Positions 9,271 to 19,038 of a stretch of 64,000 nt of DNA are shown here, piece after piece. The stretch's first letter is position 1; the number at the start of each line of letters is the position of its first letter. The stretch spans positions 1 to 64,000 of the forward strand of contig CAVQBE010000024.1 in the NCBI GenBank assembly GCA_963710675.1. Direction: 5' to 3'. The position numbers and the translations under genes are program-made. The notes below the pieces were generated by a model that made no database searches, was not told the origin of the DNA, and worked only from the letters and a program-made list of their open reading frames with translations. The stretch is from JACCZX01 sp963710675. Its GTDB lineage: Bacteria; Pseudomonadota; Gammaproteobacteria; Burkholderiales; Burkholderiaceae_F.

Positions 9271-9733
9271 CAAGTCGTTACCTCCCTGCTTCCCTGTAAT
9301 TTTTCCTACGACGCCACTTCTGCACTGCGGACGAGCGGTTGCACCTAGTCTGATTCAGCGGGAATGCACTGGCGATTGGACCTTGGTCCAACGATCGCTT
9401 GTATTCGTTATCGGGTCAATTTGCGACCTTCATGTCATTTGTTGTTCACAATTCAACTTGCTGCTGGGTTCGCCCCATCAGCTGAGCGCGTCAACGCGCT
9501 TCGCCCGACTCAGGTATCTTCCGTATTTACAGGCAGGGCTATAAAGCAAGCGGCAACTGACCATTGCCGGCCATCGCGGCAAGCGATACGGCCGATGTTG
9601 GGTTGGTTCAGCACGCTCGCAATGAGGACGCAATGAGCAAGTGCGAAGTTCGTCGCGACGAGTTCCTGCGGCAACACAGAGGATCCGGTGAGCTGCGGTC
9701 CTTGGTTGCAGCTACAACTTCTTAGAGAGACTC
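9271..9733. other. 463-base intergenic stretch without a gene
   Basis: This lies between the leftward AraC gene and the rightward sensor kinase, so it must hold both promoters. The longest reading (9364-9636) has atypical composition and no ribosome site, and I do not accept it. I see no tRNA, convincing hairpin terminator or repeat. Confidence 0.5.
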
Positions 9734-12246
9734 ATGACCGCTGGCGCGATCAGACCGCGGCTGTATCCACAGCGAATCTCATCGGTCGTCAAAGTCGCCT
9801 TACCCCCCGAGAATTCGGTGTGGCTTACGGCCGCATTGGTGTCCCTGGGGTACTTCATCGGCGTCAAGATTGGATTTGCGCTTACGTTCCAGCCGCATCC
9901 GATCTCAACGCTATGGCCACCGAACTCGATTTTGCTCGCCGGACTTGTGGTTACGAAACCGCGCTACTGGTGGCTGCTTCTGACGGCTGCGTTTCCAGCG
10001 CATTTAGCGGCCCAGGTTCAAGGTGGAGTCCCGTTTATTCAAATCGTCGCGTGGTTCGTAAGCAACTGCACTGAGGCCTTGCTCGGCGCAGGAGGCATCC
10101 GCCTGCTTGTTCGGGGCCCCCTGCAATTCGACTCGTTTCGCGATGTATGCATCTTCATCGCACTCGGCGTTCTCATCGCACCTTTCGTCTCGACTTTTAT
10201 AGACGTCGCGTTCGTTACGGCCATCGGCTGGGGTCAGGGAAGCTACGCAACACTTTGGAGGCTGCGCTTCTTTTCAAATGTACTGACGACCGTCACTTTC
10301 GTGCCGGTCATCGTTACGTGTGTCACGCTGGGACCTCAGATCTTGCGCTCAGCTTCTGTGCAGCACTATCTGGAAGCCGCTGCACTGATGCTTGGCCTGC
10401 TGATCATTAGCTCCCTGGTATTCGTTGAAACCTCTTTTGGTGGTAGCGCCGTGCCAGCACTGATTTATGCGCCGGTGCCGTTTGTAATCTGGGCAGCCAT
10501 CCGCCTCGGACCGCTTGGAACAAGTGCGTCGTTGTTGACGGTCGCGCTGTTTGCAATCTGGGGCACGATTCACGGACAAGGCCCTTTTGTCACAGGTTCA
10601 CCGGAAGAGAGCGCGTTATCGACGCAACTCTTCCTGATCATGCTGTCGATCACGCTGTTGTTGCTGTCATCAGTGGTCGAGCAGAGCCGAAAAACAGCGA
10701 AAGCATTAGCAACAAAGCGAAGAGCAATTGAGGCTCGCGATCGGCGCCGCGAGGATAGGTACTTGGGACTGGGCAATTTCAAAAAACACCATAAGCTGGT
10801 CGGACGAATCAAAGCGCATCTTTGGTTTACGCTACCGCCCCTACGTGCGCCAACGTCGGAACGCGTCCTCGAGCTTCTGCATCCCGATGACCGCAAGGGC
10901 GTCGAACAAGCGATGACTCGCGCAATCCAGGACAGGTCGCCTTTCGAAGCTGAGTTTCGCGTGATGCGTCCCGACGAACCCGCACGCTGGGTGCTTGGAA
11001 AAGGCGAAGTCCTTTACGACACTGCTGGGAGGCCGGTGCGGATGATGGGCGTCAACGTTGACATCACCGAACGCAAACGCTCCGAAGAAATTCTGTTGGA
11101 CGTCAACGAGAATCTGCGCCAAGAGATTGCAGATCGCGCTCGGGTTGAACAGGCGCTGCGCAAATCCGAAGAGCGCTTCGCCAAGGCATTTCATTCAGGT
11201 CCCGACGCCGTATGCATCACGAAGCAAGCAGATGATCGGCTCATCGACGTCAACGATCGCTGGCAAGCCTTGTTCGGTTTTCAGCGCGTCCACGTCCTGG
11301 GACGGACCCTTGCGGAGCTGGGCATCGTGCGAAATGCCGCTGATCAAGCCAAGGTCGACGCCCTGGCGATGGCGCAAATCAACAACACGGTGTTGAACTG
11401 GGCTTAAGAGCAAGCTCGGGCGACATATTGGAAGCAATCATCACCTCCGAGAAGACTGAGATGAATGGTGAGCCGTGCCGGATCTCGGTCATTCGTGATG
11501 TGACCAAGCAGCGGCGTGCTGAGCGCGAATTACTGGATCAGCGTCAACAGATGGCGCATCTGATGCGCGTAGCGCTTCTTGGCCAGCTGTCGGGCGCGCT
11601 GGCGCACGAATTGAATCAGCCGCTGACAGCCATACTGTCGAATGCACAAGCGGCACAGCGGTTTTTGAAGAGCGATTCGGTCGACCTGGTGGAGATGCGC
11701 GCGATACTTGATGACATTGTCGACGACGACAAGCGTGCAGGTGAAGTGATTCAGCGGTTACGTTCGCTTCTCAAGCGAGGTGAAGCGCAGTTTCAGAAGA
11801 TCAATATAAACGAGGTCGTTGCTGAAACGCTCAAACTCGCACAAGGTGACTTGATCGCACGCAACGTCGTAGTTGCGACAAGTTTCGCGGACAGAATTGC
11901 GGTTGTACGTGGTGATCGTGTTCAGCTGCAACAGGTTTTCCTGAATCTGATTATCAATGCGGCAGATGCCATGGTCGCGATTGCACCGGACGACCGCCGA
12001 ATGACGATTACCACCAAAGATCTCGTCGACCAAGTAAACGTCTCGGTGGCTGACCAGGGCCACGGGATTGCGGCAGATCGGATGAGCAGGTTGTTCGAGC
12101 CGTTTTTCACGACCAAGGAGCACGGTCTGGGCCTGGGACTGTCGATCTCGCGCTCGATCGTGGCCGCGCATTCCGGACGTTTATGGGCAGAGAACAATCT
12201 GGATCGCGGCGCAACTCTCCATCTCACACTGCCGGTAGCGGCATGA
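9734..12246 (+). CDS. MASE1-PAS sensor histidine kinase, frameshifted
   Basis: Domain order: MASE1 integral membrane sensor (residues about 30-310, with the typical FQPHPISTLWPPNSILLAGL and about eight helices). Then a PAS/PAC unit (VLELLHPDDRKGVEQAM ... MMGVNVDITERKRSEEI) and a second PAS (EERFAKAFHSGPDAVCI). The kinase core follows: H-box HELNQPLTAI, N-box NLIINAADAM, G1 DQGHGI, F-box FEPFFTTK, G2 GLGLGLSI. Two compensating shifts around 10738-10830 hide a PAS segment that reads cleanly in another frame (ARIGTWDWAISKNTISW). A third shift near 11400 separates off the kinase half. The stop overlaps the next gene's start as ATGA, marking a two-component operon. The signal is unknown. Confidence 0.88.
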
Positions 12247-12908
12247 CAGATACCGATTCGTCAACGCTACCTCAGCCAACGGTCTTTATCGTTGACGACG
12301 ACGCGGCCGTTTTGAACGCCTTTTCTCGCCTGTTACGTGTGTCGGGTTATGCGGTCCGAACATTTCTCTCAGCGCAGTCGCTGCTTGAGCAGGACATCAC
12401 CGACCTGCCGGGCTGTCTGGTGCTGGATGTTGCGATGCCTGGCTTGAACGGTCTGGAATTGCAGCAGGCGCTGATCGCTACGCACGGCGACCGGCCGACG
12501 ATCTTCGTCAGTGGTGCGAGCGACGTCCCGATCAGCGTCCAAGCGATGAAGTTGGGTGCCGTCGACTTTCTGACAAAACCCGTGGACGACGAAGTCCTGT
12601 TGAGCGCTATTCGCGTAGCAATCGGCAAGGATCAGCAGAGGCGCGGCGCGCGCACCGAATTGAAGGTGTTCCTGGACCGCTTCGCAACGCTAACGCAGCG
12701 GGAACGCGAGGTGTTGCAGCAGGTCGTCGTAGGGCGTCTGAACAAACAGATCGCCGCCGATCTCGGTATCGTTGAAAAGACGATCAAAGTGCATCGCCAC
12801 CGGATGATGGAGAAGATGCAGGTAGCTTCGTTAGCTGACCTGGTGCGGATGACCGAGCGTGCACAGGCGGGTGGGTGGGTGGCCACCAAAGTCAGCTTGC
12901 CCTGTTAG
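12243..12908 (+). CDS. FixJ/LuxR-type response regulator
   Basis: A receiver domain (residues about 13-130) has the acidic pocket VDDD, phosphoacceptor Asp in CLVLDVAMPG, Ser in FVSGASD and Lys in FLTKPVDD. A LuxR-type helix-turn-helix follows (LTQREREVLQQVVVGRLNKQIA; EKTIKVHRHRMMEKMQVAS). The layout is that of FixJ/NarL regulators that pair with HELNQPL-type kinases. The start ATG overlaps the kinase stop by one base in the ATGA form, so the two are translationally coupled and almost certainly cognate. Confidence 0.93.
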   Translation: MTDTDSSTLPQPTVFIVDDDAAVLNAFSRLLRVSGYAVRTFLSAQSLLEQDITDLPGCLVLDVAMPGLNGLELQQALIATHGDRPTIFVSGASDVPISVQAMKLGAVDFLTKPVDDEVLLSAIRVAIGKDQQRRGARTELKVFLDRFATLTQREREVLQQVVVGRLNKQIAADLGIVEKTIKVHRHRMMEKMQVASLADLVRMTERAQAGGWVATKVSLPC

Positions 12909-12954
12909 ACCAAGGCCCAATTTCGCAATCGGCACTTCCCTGCTCGAATCGCGA

Positions 12955-13332
12955 ATGGGGGCAAACAAACTGCTGATAGCAGTCGTCGATGACGACGCGG
13001 CGATCCGCAAGGCGCTCCAACGCCTGTTGTCATCTGCTGATATGAACGTCGCTACGTTCGACTCGGGCCAGGCGTTTCTTGATTCGCTGGCCAATCAGTC
13101 TCCCGACTGTCTGATACTGGACCTGCACATGCCCGGTATCAGCGGCCTTGAACTCTTGCAGGGGTTATCTCGGATCGACGTGGTCGTGCCGACGATCGTC
13201 ATCACAGCGTATGACGAGCGTGCGATGGAATGCCTTGCTGCCGGCGCACAGGTCTACTTGCGTAAGCCGGTTGATGACCGCGTGCTGCTCTCGGCTATCG
13301 AAAGCGCAATCCGTACTCACACCGTGCGGTAA
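12955..13332 (+). CDS. Stand-alone receiver-domain response regulator
   Basis: This 125-residue protein is one receiver domain without an output domain: AVVDDDAAIRKALQRLL, phosphoacceptor Asp in CLILDLHMPG, Thr in IVITAYDE and Lys in YLRKPVDD. It follows the FixJ-type regulator by 46 bases and probably belongs to the same operon. A single-receiver protein beside a kinase/regulator pair can act as a phosphate sink or carry the signal to another partner. The start is ATG 12955, without a strong ribosome site; the frame is open further upstream. Confidence 0.88.
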   Translation: MGANKLLIAVVDDDAAIRKALQRLLSSADMNVATFDSGQAFLDSLANQSPDCLILDLHMPGISGLELLQGLSRIDVVVPTIVITAYDERAMECLAAGAQVYLRKPVDDRVLLSAIESAIRTHTVR

Positions 13333-13724
13333 GGCGTTAAGCGAGTGCTCGATACGTAGACACGAACATCGCCAAGCCAATATCGTTCAGGTTGAACTCA
13401 TCGGCGTAGTCGTCATCAACAAGCACGACGCCACATGGGCCAGCCTTGTCCAAGCCCCGCCGCACTTCTGTTGGAAGATGGTTTACTGCGGGTTTGAAGC
13501 GGTCATCCATCTCGCTGCCTCGATCACTCTGCTACCCACCCTAGAGCAATTGGGCCCGGTAATCATTGAAATCGTGCACGTGAACTCATCAAGAGTCTTC
13601 GCAAATCTCGACATGGCACGCTAACGCGGCTGCTACCAGCTACGGGTATTCTCTTTCTGTCTGCGCTGACGAGCCGCACTATCGTCGCGCTCATTCGTCA
13701 TCATCTGCATCGAGAGGGAGAAAA
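13333..13724. other. 392-base intergenic stretch without a supported gene
   Basis: Between the receiver gene and the next rightward gene I find no protein reading with plausible composition and a ribosome site, no RNA gene and no clear terminator. It probably holds the promoter of the gene at 13725. Confidence 0.45.
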
Positions 13725-14201
13725 ATGGGAAGAACAACGCGCCTGTTGGTTTGCGTCCTGACACTATCGACGGCGGTGGCGGTATCAGCTCAGGAGAAGC
13801 GGGCGACGGAGCCAACGCCTGCGGAGTGGCGCGCGAAGATCCAAGCCGACAAGAAGGGCATCGTGGAGCGCGCGATGAAGCTGACACCCGAGCAGGCAAA
13901 GAAGTTCTGGCCGCTGTACGACTCATTCCAGCAAGAATTGGAGAAACCGCGACGCGAGTACTCAAGAGCGGTCATCGATTACGTTTCTGCGGGTGACACA
14001 TTGAACGACGCGAGCGCGAAGCGGCTTGCCGAACAGGCGCTTTCGGCCACTGTTACTGAAGCACGTCTGCGCGAAAAGCACTTCAAGAAACTTCTCGGCG
14101 CACTACCAGCCAAGACGGCTGCCCGTTACGCGCAGATAGAAAACAAGATCGAGGCGGTGCTTCGTTACGAAACGGCTGCAGCAGTACCGTTAGTGCAGTA
14201 G
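13725..14201 (+). CDS. Small periplasmic helical protein
   Basis: The product has 158 residues with a signal peptide (LTLSTAVAVSAQ) and a helical mature part. The central motif AMKLTPEQAKKFWPLYDSFQQEL recalls the LTxxQ-type pattern of Spy/CpxP-like periplasmic proteins, though it is not a clear match. The ribosome site GAGAGGGAG lies just before the ATG. The next gene starts a few bases after its stop, so the two are likely co-transcribed. The function is not established for this group; an envelope-stress or metal-related role is only a guess. Confidence 0.7.
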   Translation: MGRTTRLLVCVLTLSTAVAVSAQEKRATEPTPAEWRAKIQADKKGIVERAMKLTPEQAKKFWPLYDSFQQELEKPRREYSRAVIDYVSAGDTLNDASAKRLAEQALSATVTEARLREKHFKKLLGALPAKTAARYAQIENKIEAVLRYETAAAVPLVQ

Positions 14202-14208
14202 CAGCTTG

Positions 14209-15465
14209 ATGGTCTTTCGTTTTCCGCGCGAGTTCGTGCTCGCTGCGCTGACCGCGCTCGCAACCGGATGCGCGACGGTAGAGCCGCATCTAGTGCCGGC
14301 GCCCACGATCTTCAAGGACGATCGTCTTGCGTTCGAAAAGACGGTACCGGCTGAGCTTCAATCGACGCGACTGCCGGTTTTCTTTGCCACCACACGCGCA
14401 GCCACCGGCGGGCCGGATCATTTCGGCAATGAATCTGCGCCGATGACACTCGGCGTTGCGCGAGTACGGCTCGGTGAGCAAGGTTGGAGCTGGAACGAAC
14501 TGATCGCGTCCGACCGCACGAGCAGCGTCGACAAGCCGCGCAATGGGGCCGTCGAGTCGATCGAAATCATGGGTCGCGCGGGTGACGATGCAGCACTCAG
14601 CGACACCGATCGCGCGTTCGTTGCCGCAATCGACGCACAGCTGGCACGCATCCGCAACCCCGAGCTGGTCTTTTATGTGCACGGTTACAAAGTCACTTTC
14701 GACGAGGTTGCAGTACAGATGGGCTCGTTTGCGCACTACCTGGGTCAGCAAGCTACGGTGACGTTCCAGTGGCCGACCGGTACGAACTTCTGGAACTACT
14801 TGCTCGACTGCCCGCGTGCACATCGGTACATCCCGGACATCGAGCGCGTGATCGCGCTGCTGGCACGAACCAAGGCGCAGCACATCAACGTGATGGCCTA
14901 CAGCTGTGGCTCGCCATTGCTCGCGGCTGCATTGGATCGGCTGCGCTCGCGCAACTACGAGCTCGATCACGAGGCACTGCAGCGGCGCTACCGGCTTGGC
15001 AATGTCATCTTCGTCGCGTCCGATGTTGATCTGAAGACATTCGCGCGTGAACACGTGCAGCCAGCGCTTGACCTGGCTCGCCAGGTCATCGTCTACTTCT
15101 CGCAGATCGACCGCGCACTCGGATTTTCGGCGCTGCTCGCAGGGACCTCGCGCCTTGGCCAACCCGATATCTCCGATCTAACCGCAGAGGAGATTCAACG
15201 CCTGGCTTCGAATCCTCGCTTCCAGGCAATCAATGTCACGGACGTTCGAGGCGCGCACGAGATGGGCGGCATGAAAGGCCACGGCTACTGGTATGCCAAC
15301 GAAATTATCTCAACCGACGTGGCGCTTTCGCTGCGCTATCCGATACCGCCTGCCAACCGCTGCCTGACTAACCCGGAAGGCAAGCGCGTTTGGCACATCC
15401 CGAACAATTACGTCGACTGTGTTGCTAATCGGTTGCTGGAGCGCTATCCGGAGCTTCGACGCTAG
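14209..15465 (+). CDS. DUF900 alpha/beta-hydrolase lipoprotein
   Basis: A lipoprotein signal with lipobox LATGC (residues about 14-18) predicts outer-membrane anchoring. The mature part is a DUF900-type alpha/beta hydrolase. It contains LPVFFATTRAATGG, the oxyanion-side segment ELVFYVHGYKVTFDEV, VTFQWPTGTNFWNYL, the nucleophile elbow MAYSCGS (Ser in YSCGS) and a late His in MKGHGYWYANE. Members are assumed esterases or lipases; the substrate is not known. I prefer ATG 14209 to the adjacent TTG 14206. It sits 7 bases after the preceding gene. Confidence 0.85.
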   Translation: MVFRFPREFVLAALTALATGCATVEPHLVPAPTIFKDDRLAFEKTVPAELQSTRLPVFFATTRAATGGPDHFGNESAPMTLGVARVRLGEQGWSWNELIASDRTSSVDKPRNGAVESIEIMGRAGDDAALSDTDRAFVAAIDAQLARIRNPELVFYVHGYKVTFDEVAVQMGSFAHYLGQQATVTFQWPTGTNFWNYLLDCPRAHRYIPDIERVIALLARTKAQHINVMAYSCGSPLLAAALDRLRSRNYELDHEALQRRYRLGNVIFVASDVDLKTFAREHVQPALDLARQVIVYFSQIDRALGFSALLAGTSRLGQPDISDLTAEEIQRLASNPRFQAINVTDVRGAHEMGGMKGHGYWYANEIISTDVALSLRYPIPPANRCLTNPEGKRVWHIPNNYVDCVANRLLERYPELRR

Positions 15466-15520
15466 GCAGGATCGTGAACTTGTCGCAAACTCGCGCACCC
15501 TGTAGATCCGAAGGGATGTC

Positions 15521-16327
15521 ATGACCTACCGCTCCAGATCAGTGCTGCTGTTGCTTGCCGGCTCGATGTGCGTCCCAGCATTTGCCGCGAGTGACCCTTG
15601 GGGCGATTCACCGTTCACGCTGCAGCTCGGCGCTTTCCGTGCCGACGCGGAAACGACGGTGCGTCTTGATTCCACAGTACTGGGCCGCGGCACCTCACTC
15701 AACCTCGAAGGCGACCTCGGCGTTGACGACTCAAAGATTCTCCCGGAGTTCTCGTTTCTGTGGCGTATCAATCCGCGCCACGGCATCGAGGGCTCGTACG
15801 TGACGCTGAACCGCAGCGGATCGCGCACGATTTCCGGGACGATCCAGTTCGGCGACGTGATCTACCCGCTGAACTCAACGGTGAACTCGAAGTTCGATTC
15901 GGACGTATTCCGCGTCGCGTACCGTTATTCGCCGATCAATGACAACGGCAATGAGTTGTCGTTGCTGCTCGGCGCGCACTACACAACGTTCGATGTGGCG
16001 CTTGGGACCGCCAACGGCACGCTCTCAGAATCGGCCTCGGTGGACGTTCCATTGCCGACGATCGGTGCGCGCGGCAGCCTGCGGATTGCAGACGATTGGC
16101 GCCTGACGGGATTTGCGCAACTGATGAAGCTGAAAGTCGGCGACTACGACGGAAGTTTGGTGAATGCGAGTGCTGGCATCGAGTGGACGTTTTTGCGCCA
16201 GGCGTATGTCGGTTTGGGTTACAGCTACTACCGTTACGATCTCGAGTCTGAAAAGAACGACGCGCGCGGCGAATTCACGTATCGCTTTGACGGCCCGTCG
16301 CTGTACCTCGGCTTTGCATTTCGCTAG
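15521..16327 (+). CDS. Outer-membrane beta-barrel protein
   Basis: A signal peptide (SMCVPAFAAS) is followed by alternating amphipathic beta strands with aromatic girdles, ending in the outer-membrane insertion signature with a terminal aromatic (SLYLGFAFR). At 268 residues it would form a small barrel of eight to ten strands. It resembles the OmpW/OmpA-barrel style of porin-like proteins but I cannot name a family. It ends at a strong bidirectional terminator. Confidence 0.8.
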   Translation: MTYRSRSVLLLLAGSMCVPAFAASDPWGDSPFTLQLGAFRADAETTVRLDSTVLGRGTSLNLEGDLGVDDSKILPEFSFLWRINPRHGIEGSYVTLNRSGSRTISGTIQFGDVIYPLNSTVNSKFDSDVFRVAYRYSPINDNGNELSLLLGAHYTTFDVALGTANGTLSESASVDVPLPTIGARGSLRIADDWRLTGFAQLMKLKVGDYDGSLVNASAGIEWTFLRQAYVGLGYSYYRYDLESEKNDARGEFTYRFDGPSLYLGFAFR

Positions 16328-16342
16328 CGCTGCGCGCTTGAT

Positions 16343-16371
16343 AAAGGGACGCCGCTCTGCGGCGTCCCTTT
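16343..16371. terminator. Bidirectional intrinsic terminator between convergent genes
   Basis: A perfect 13-base-pair stem (AAAGGGACGCCGC / GCGGCGTCCCTTT) with a TCT loop ends in T-rich flanks on both strands. It lies 15 bases after the barrel stop and 4 bases before the stop of the opposing SYLF gene, serving both. Confidence 0.9.
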
Positions 16372-16375
16372 CGCA

Positions 16376-16942
16376 TCAATTCAGGTCTTTGTCTTTCCAG
16401 TACTTGCGACCGCCTGCGGCAACGCCGGCGGACAGCCCGGTACGGGTCATCGGATAAACCTCGATCGGTGGTTTCTTGCCGATGCTTTCACCCTTCGCGG
16501 CTGTGCCGCCTTTGCCCGCCACTGCGGCAGAAGCCTCGGCAGATCCCGCAAATTCCCAGCCCGAATCGACAAACTTGGTCATCGTGGCCTTGTCGTTGAA
16601 GACGAGCACCTCGCGATAGTCCTTGATGCCGATATCGACGCCGGCGGTGGCCTGGCCCATGCCCATGTAAATGTCTTTCTTGGTGACGTTGTCGTGCACA
16701 AGCCCGCGACCGCCGGCACCACCAATGATGAACGACACGCCGAAGCTCGAGAAGCAGCCATAACCCGGCGCCTTGCTGACTTCCGCTTTCATTTCCGGCC
16801 TTGACTTATAGAGCATGCCGAGCGCCTCATCGCACATCTTTTTCAATTCCGCTCTTTGTGCCGCCACATCCGCTGCGTGCGCGGTCACGCTCCACGCAAG
16901 CGCGGGAACGAGCATCAGGCTCAAAACAGATTTGATTGTCAT
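16376..16942 (-). CDS. SYLF (Ysc84-type) domain protein, secreted
   Basis: The start is ATG 16942, decided by a consensus AAGGAGG (complement of 16947-16953). The signal peptide ends ...SVTAHAAD. The mature protein shows SYLF-type segments: APGYGCFSSFGVSFIIGGAGG, GLVHDNVTKKDIYMGMGQAT, GVDIGIKDYREVLVFND and a C-terminal TRTGLSAGVAAGGRKYW. At about 188 residues it is a typical bacterial size. It is divergent from the SYLF protein at 1647-2225, having a Gly-rich start and a Cys in the first strand. Confidence 0.85.
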   Translation of the reverse strand: MTIKSVLSLMLVPALAWSVTAHAADVAAQRAELKKMCDEALGMLYKSRPEMKAEVSKAPGYGCFSSFGVSFIIGGAGGRGLVHDNVTKKDIYMGMGQATAGVDIGIKDYREVLVFNDKATMTKFVDSGWEFAGSAEASAAVAGKGGTAAKGESIGKKPPIEVYPMTRTGLSAGVAAGGRKYWKDKDLN

Positions 16943-17160
16943 TTTTCCTCCTTGGAAAGTATCGCGACGCGATGCGCGTATGTTCGCGCATGCGCAATGA
17001 GGTTGCAAGCGAAGGGATCGCGATGAGGCCGAGCAGCTACCTTACCGAGTCAGGGAAGCGATTGTGATGATCGGACTTGATGATCCCCTTCTTGCCAATC
17101 ACGATAGGCTGCGGCGATTGAGCTCGGCCTTGGGTGACGAGCTCCAACGTCAGCTTGAAA

Positions 17161-17802
17161 ATGCGTCTTCTAAGGACGAGCGTGGCAACTAACCACCGTG
17201 ATCGACTGCTAACCGCGTTGCTGTTAGCCACACTGATCGCGCTGCTTGTGTCAGGGTGGCGGCCGTACGATCGAACGACCTGGCTACTTGAAGTTGCGCC
17301 GGTGCTGATCGTATTGCCGATCCTGATTGCGACTCGCCACAGCTATCCGCTTACCACCCTGCTGTACGTATTGATTTTTCTGCACGCGTTGGTATTGATC
17401 CTCGGCGGCACGTATACCTATGCGCGGGTGCCGCTGGGCGCATGGGTCCAGCAAGCGTTCGATCTGTCGCGTAATCCCTACGACAAGCTCGGTCACTTCA
17501 TGCAAGGGTTTGTACCAGCCATGGTGGCGCGCGAGATCCTGCTCCGAGGCAATTACGTACAGGGACGCCGCATGGTTGCCTTTCTGTGCATCTGCATCGC
17601 CCTGGCGATCAGCGCTGTGTATGAGCTGGTCGAGTGGTGGGCAGCACTGGCGCTTGGCCAGGGCGCCGAGGAATTTCTCGGGACGCAAGGCGACCCATGG
17701 GATACGCAGTCCGACATGTTCTGCGCCGGCCTTGGCGCAGTGTTTGCTTTGTTCTCACTCTCAGCGGTACACGATCGGCAACTTGCCGCGTTAAGCCGCT
17801 AA
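17161..17802 (+). CDS. YjdF-like (DUF2238) inner-membrane protein
   Basis: About 213 residues with six predicted membrane segments. The family signature is clear: KLGHFMQGFVPAMVAREILL, AVYELVEWWAALALG, then EEFLGTQGDPWDTQSDMF. That last conserved block is rich in acidic residues and lies near the membrane face. The function of YjdF-type DUF2238 proteins is unknown. I choose ATG 17161; GTG 17134 would add nine residues and neither has a good ribosome site. Confidence 0.88.
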   Translation: MRLLRTSVATNHRDRLLTALLLATLIALLVSGWRPYDRTTWLLEVAPVLIVLPILIATRHSYPLTTLLYVLIFLHALVLILGGTYTYARVPLGAWVQQAFDLSRNPYDKLGHFMQGFVPAMVAREILLRGNYVQGRRMVAFLCICIALAISAVYELVEWWAALALGQGAEEFLGTQGDPWDTQSDMFCAGLGAVFALFSLSAVHDRQLAALSR

Positions 17803-17935
17803 CTGCGGGCCGTTCGTCGCCCATTGTCGAATAGTCCGCAGGGTGCGTGCGTAATCGGCCATTCAGCGGATTGCGGGTTGTCTATAACAATCGCACTGTC
17901 ACAAAGTTGAACGAAACTAACGCCTGGAGACGGCG

Positions 17936-18220
17936 ATGTTGATGCGAGTGCGCGAGCGAGCTAACGAAGTACAGATCGAGTTGTCCGGTGTTGCCGGCCG
18001 GCAGCAGTCGGTACTGGCCGCGCTAGACGCATGTCAGCGTTGCATCGCAGGTGGCAGTACAACTCCCGCATCAGTCAGCGTTCGCGCACGTGCCGACGGC
18101 ATGCAGGTTCGCCTGCGCCCATCCGAAGGCGAGCAACTCGACGTTCAGGAGATTTACCGCTGCTTGCGGCGCGCGCTGATCGAGCGCACGCGCACGGTGC
18201 TCGTTCCGCGCGCGATCTGA
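17936..18220 (+). CDS. Small hypothetical protein, 94 residues
   Basis: The ribosome site GGAGA lies five bases before ATG 17936. The protein is soluble and mixed alpha/beta in look (RVRERANEVQIELSGVAGRQ, LDACQRCIAGGST, VSVRARADGMQVRLRPSE), with a CxxC-like CQRC at residues 33-36 and a basic C-terminus. The pattern suggests a small ACT- or acylphosphatase-like fold, but that is a guess. Its stop codon falls inside the left arm of the inverted repeat at 18219-18340. Confidence 0.5.
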   Translation: MLMRVRERANEVQIELSGVAGRQQSVLAALDACQRCIAGGSTTPASVSVRARADGMQVRLRPSEGEQLDVQEIYRCLRRALIERTRTVLVPRAI

Positions 18221-18340
18221 CAAAGCGCCGAAAGGCGCAGCGAGCGGACGAGATTGCGTCGACGAGCGCAAGCGTACAAGGCGTACGTTGAGCACCGCGG
18301 ACGCAGATCGGCCCGCGCAGTAGCCTTGCGGCGCTTTGTC
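18219..18340. repeat. 122-base unit bounded by 18-base inverted repeats
   Basis: The left arm 18219-18236 (GACAAAGCGCCGAAAGGC) and right arm 18323-18340 match as inverted repeats at 17 of 18 positions. The left arm also folds on itself (GCGCC-GAAA-GGCGC). The unit fills the space between two convergent genes exactly, and each arm overlaps a stop codon. It could be a palindromic repeat (MITE or REP-like) that supplies both stops, or a large bidirectional terminator. Confidence 0.55.
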
Positions 18341-19038
18341 TAGAAGCGCAAGCCAAAGCCAACCGATATCACCGGGTACAGGCGTAGGTCGTCTGCACCT
18401 TCGCGGAAATCAGGTTCGTCGGCGTGCAACTGTGAGCAGGCGCTGGCAGATAGACCCGGAACGCACGCGCCTGACAACATTGCGCTCGGCCGCTGATACA
18501 TAACACCCAAATCGGCACTGAAGTACAGGCGCGGAGCCGGGGCGTCGCGTCAACCCCCATCCAACGCCCAGGTACGGGCTCGCTCTTGAAAAGGCCAGCC
18601 GCCCGTCGAGCATGCCGACCGAGGAATACGGCATGCCGTTGACGTTGATCGTTCCGCCGATCGATTGGGCGGTTCCCGTGAAGCGCAGGTTGTTATACAG
18701 CAGCCCGCCGGACAGCCTGAAACCGGTGGCATACGGGTGCCAATCGGCGAGCAAAAAGCCGGTGCCGAGGCGAGACGTGCCGTCGTACGCGCGCGGTTTT
18801 CGTCGTAGTCGTACGCCACGGACGCCACTGATCGAGAGCCGCGAATGCCGAAGTGCTCTGTGACAAGCGATTCAAGTTCGAGTCCGATACCCGGAGTGCC
18901 AAACCGAAGCCCGCCCCCCAACCCTTGAGCGGAAGCGCTTGCCGCCGTCAGGCAAGAAACAGCGGCGAGCAGCAACGACCCGATGGATTTGCGAATTGCT
19001 TGCACGCCAACTCCCGATCGAACCCGCGGATCGCCCAT
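18340..19038 (-). CDS. Outer-membrane beta-barrel protein, frameshifted
   Basis: Read across two frame changes (near 18770 and 18560), this gives a signal peptide (LLLAAVSCLTAASASAQG) and barrel strands (GLGGGLRFGTPGIGLELES, FRLSGGLLYNNLRFTG, LYFSADLGVMYQRP). The C-terminal outer-membrane signature is VGFGLRF, with terminal Phe. The DWHPYATGFRLSGGLLYNN segment resembles small OmpW-like barrels found in Burkholderiales. The start is uncertain: ATG 19038 gives a long signal region, and a GTG closer to the hydrophobic core is possible. The stop TAG is at 18340-18342. Confidence 0.7.

Noticed and set aside
9364..9636. 90-residue reading upstream of the sensor kinase
   Set aside because: No ribosome site, atypical residue use and no family resemblance; more likely promoter DNA.
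13148..13624. Reading overlapping the lone receiver gene
   Set aside because: Its first half is the out-of-frame shadow of the receiver domain; the second half has no start or ribosome site.
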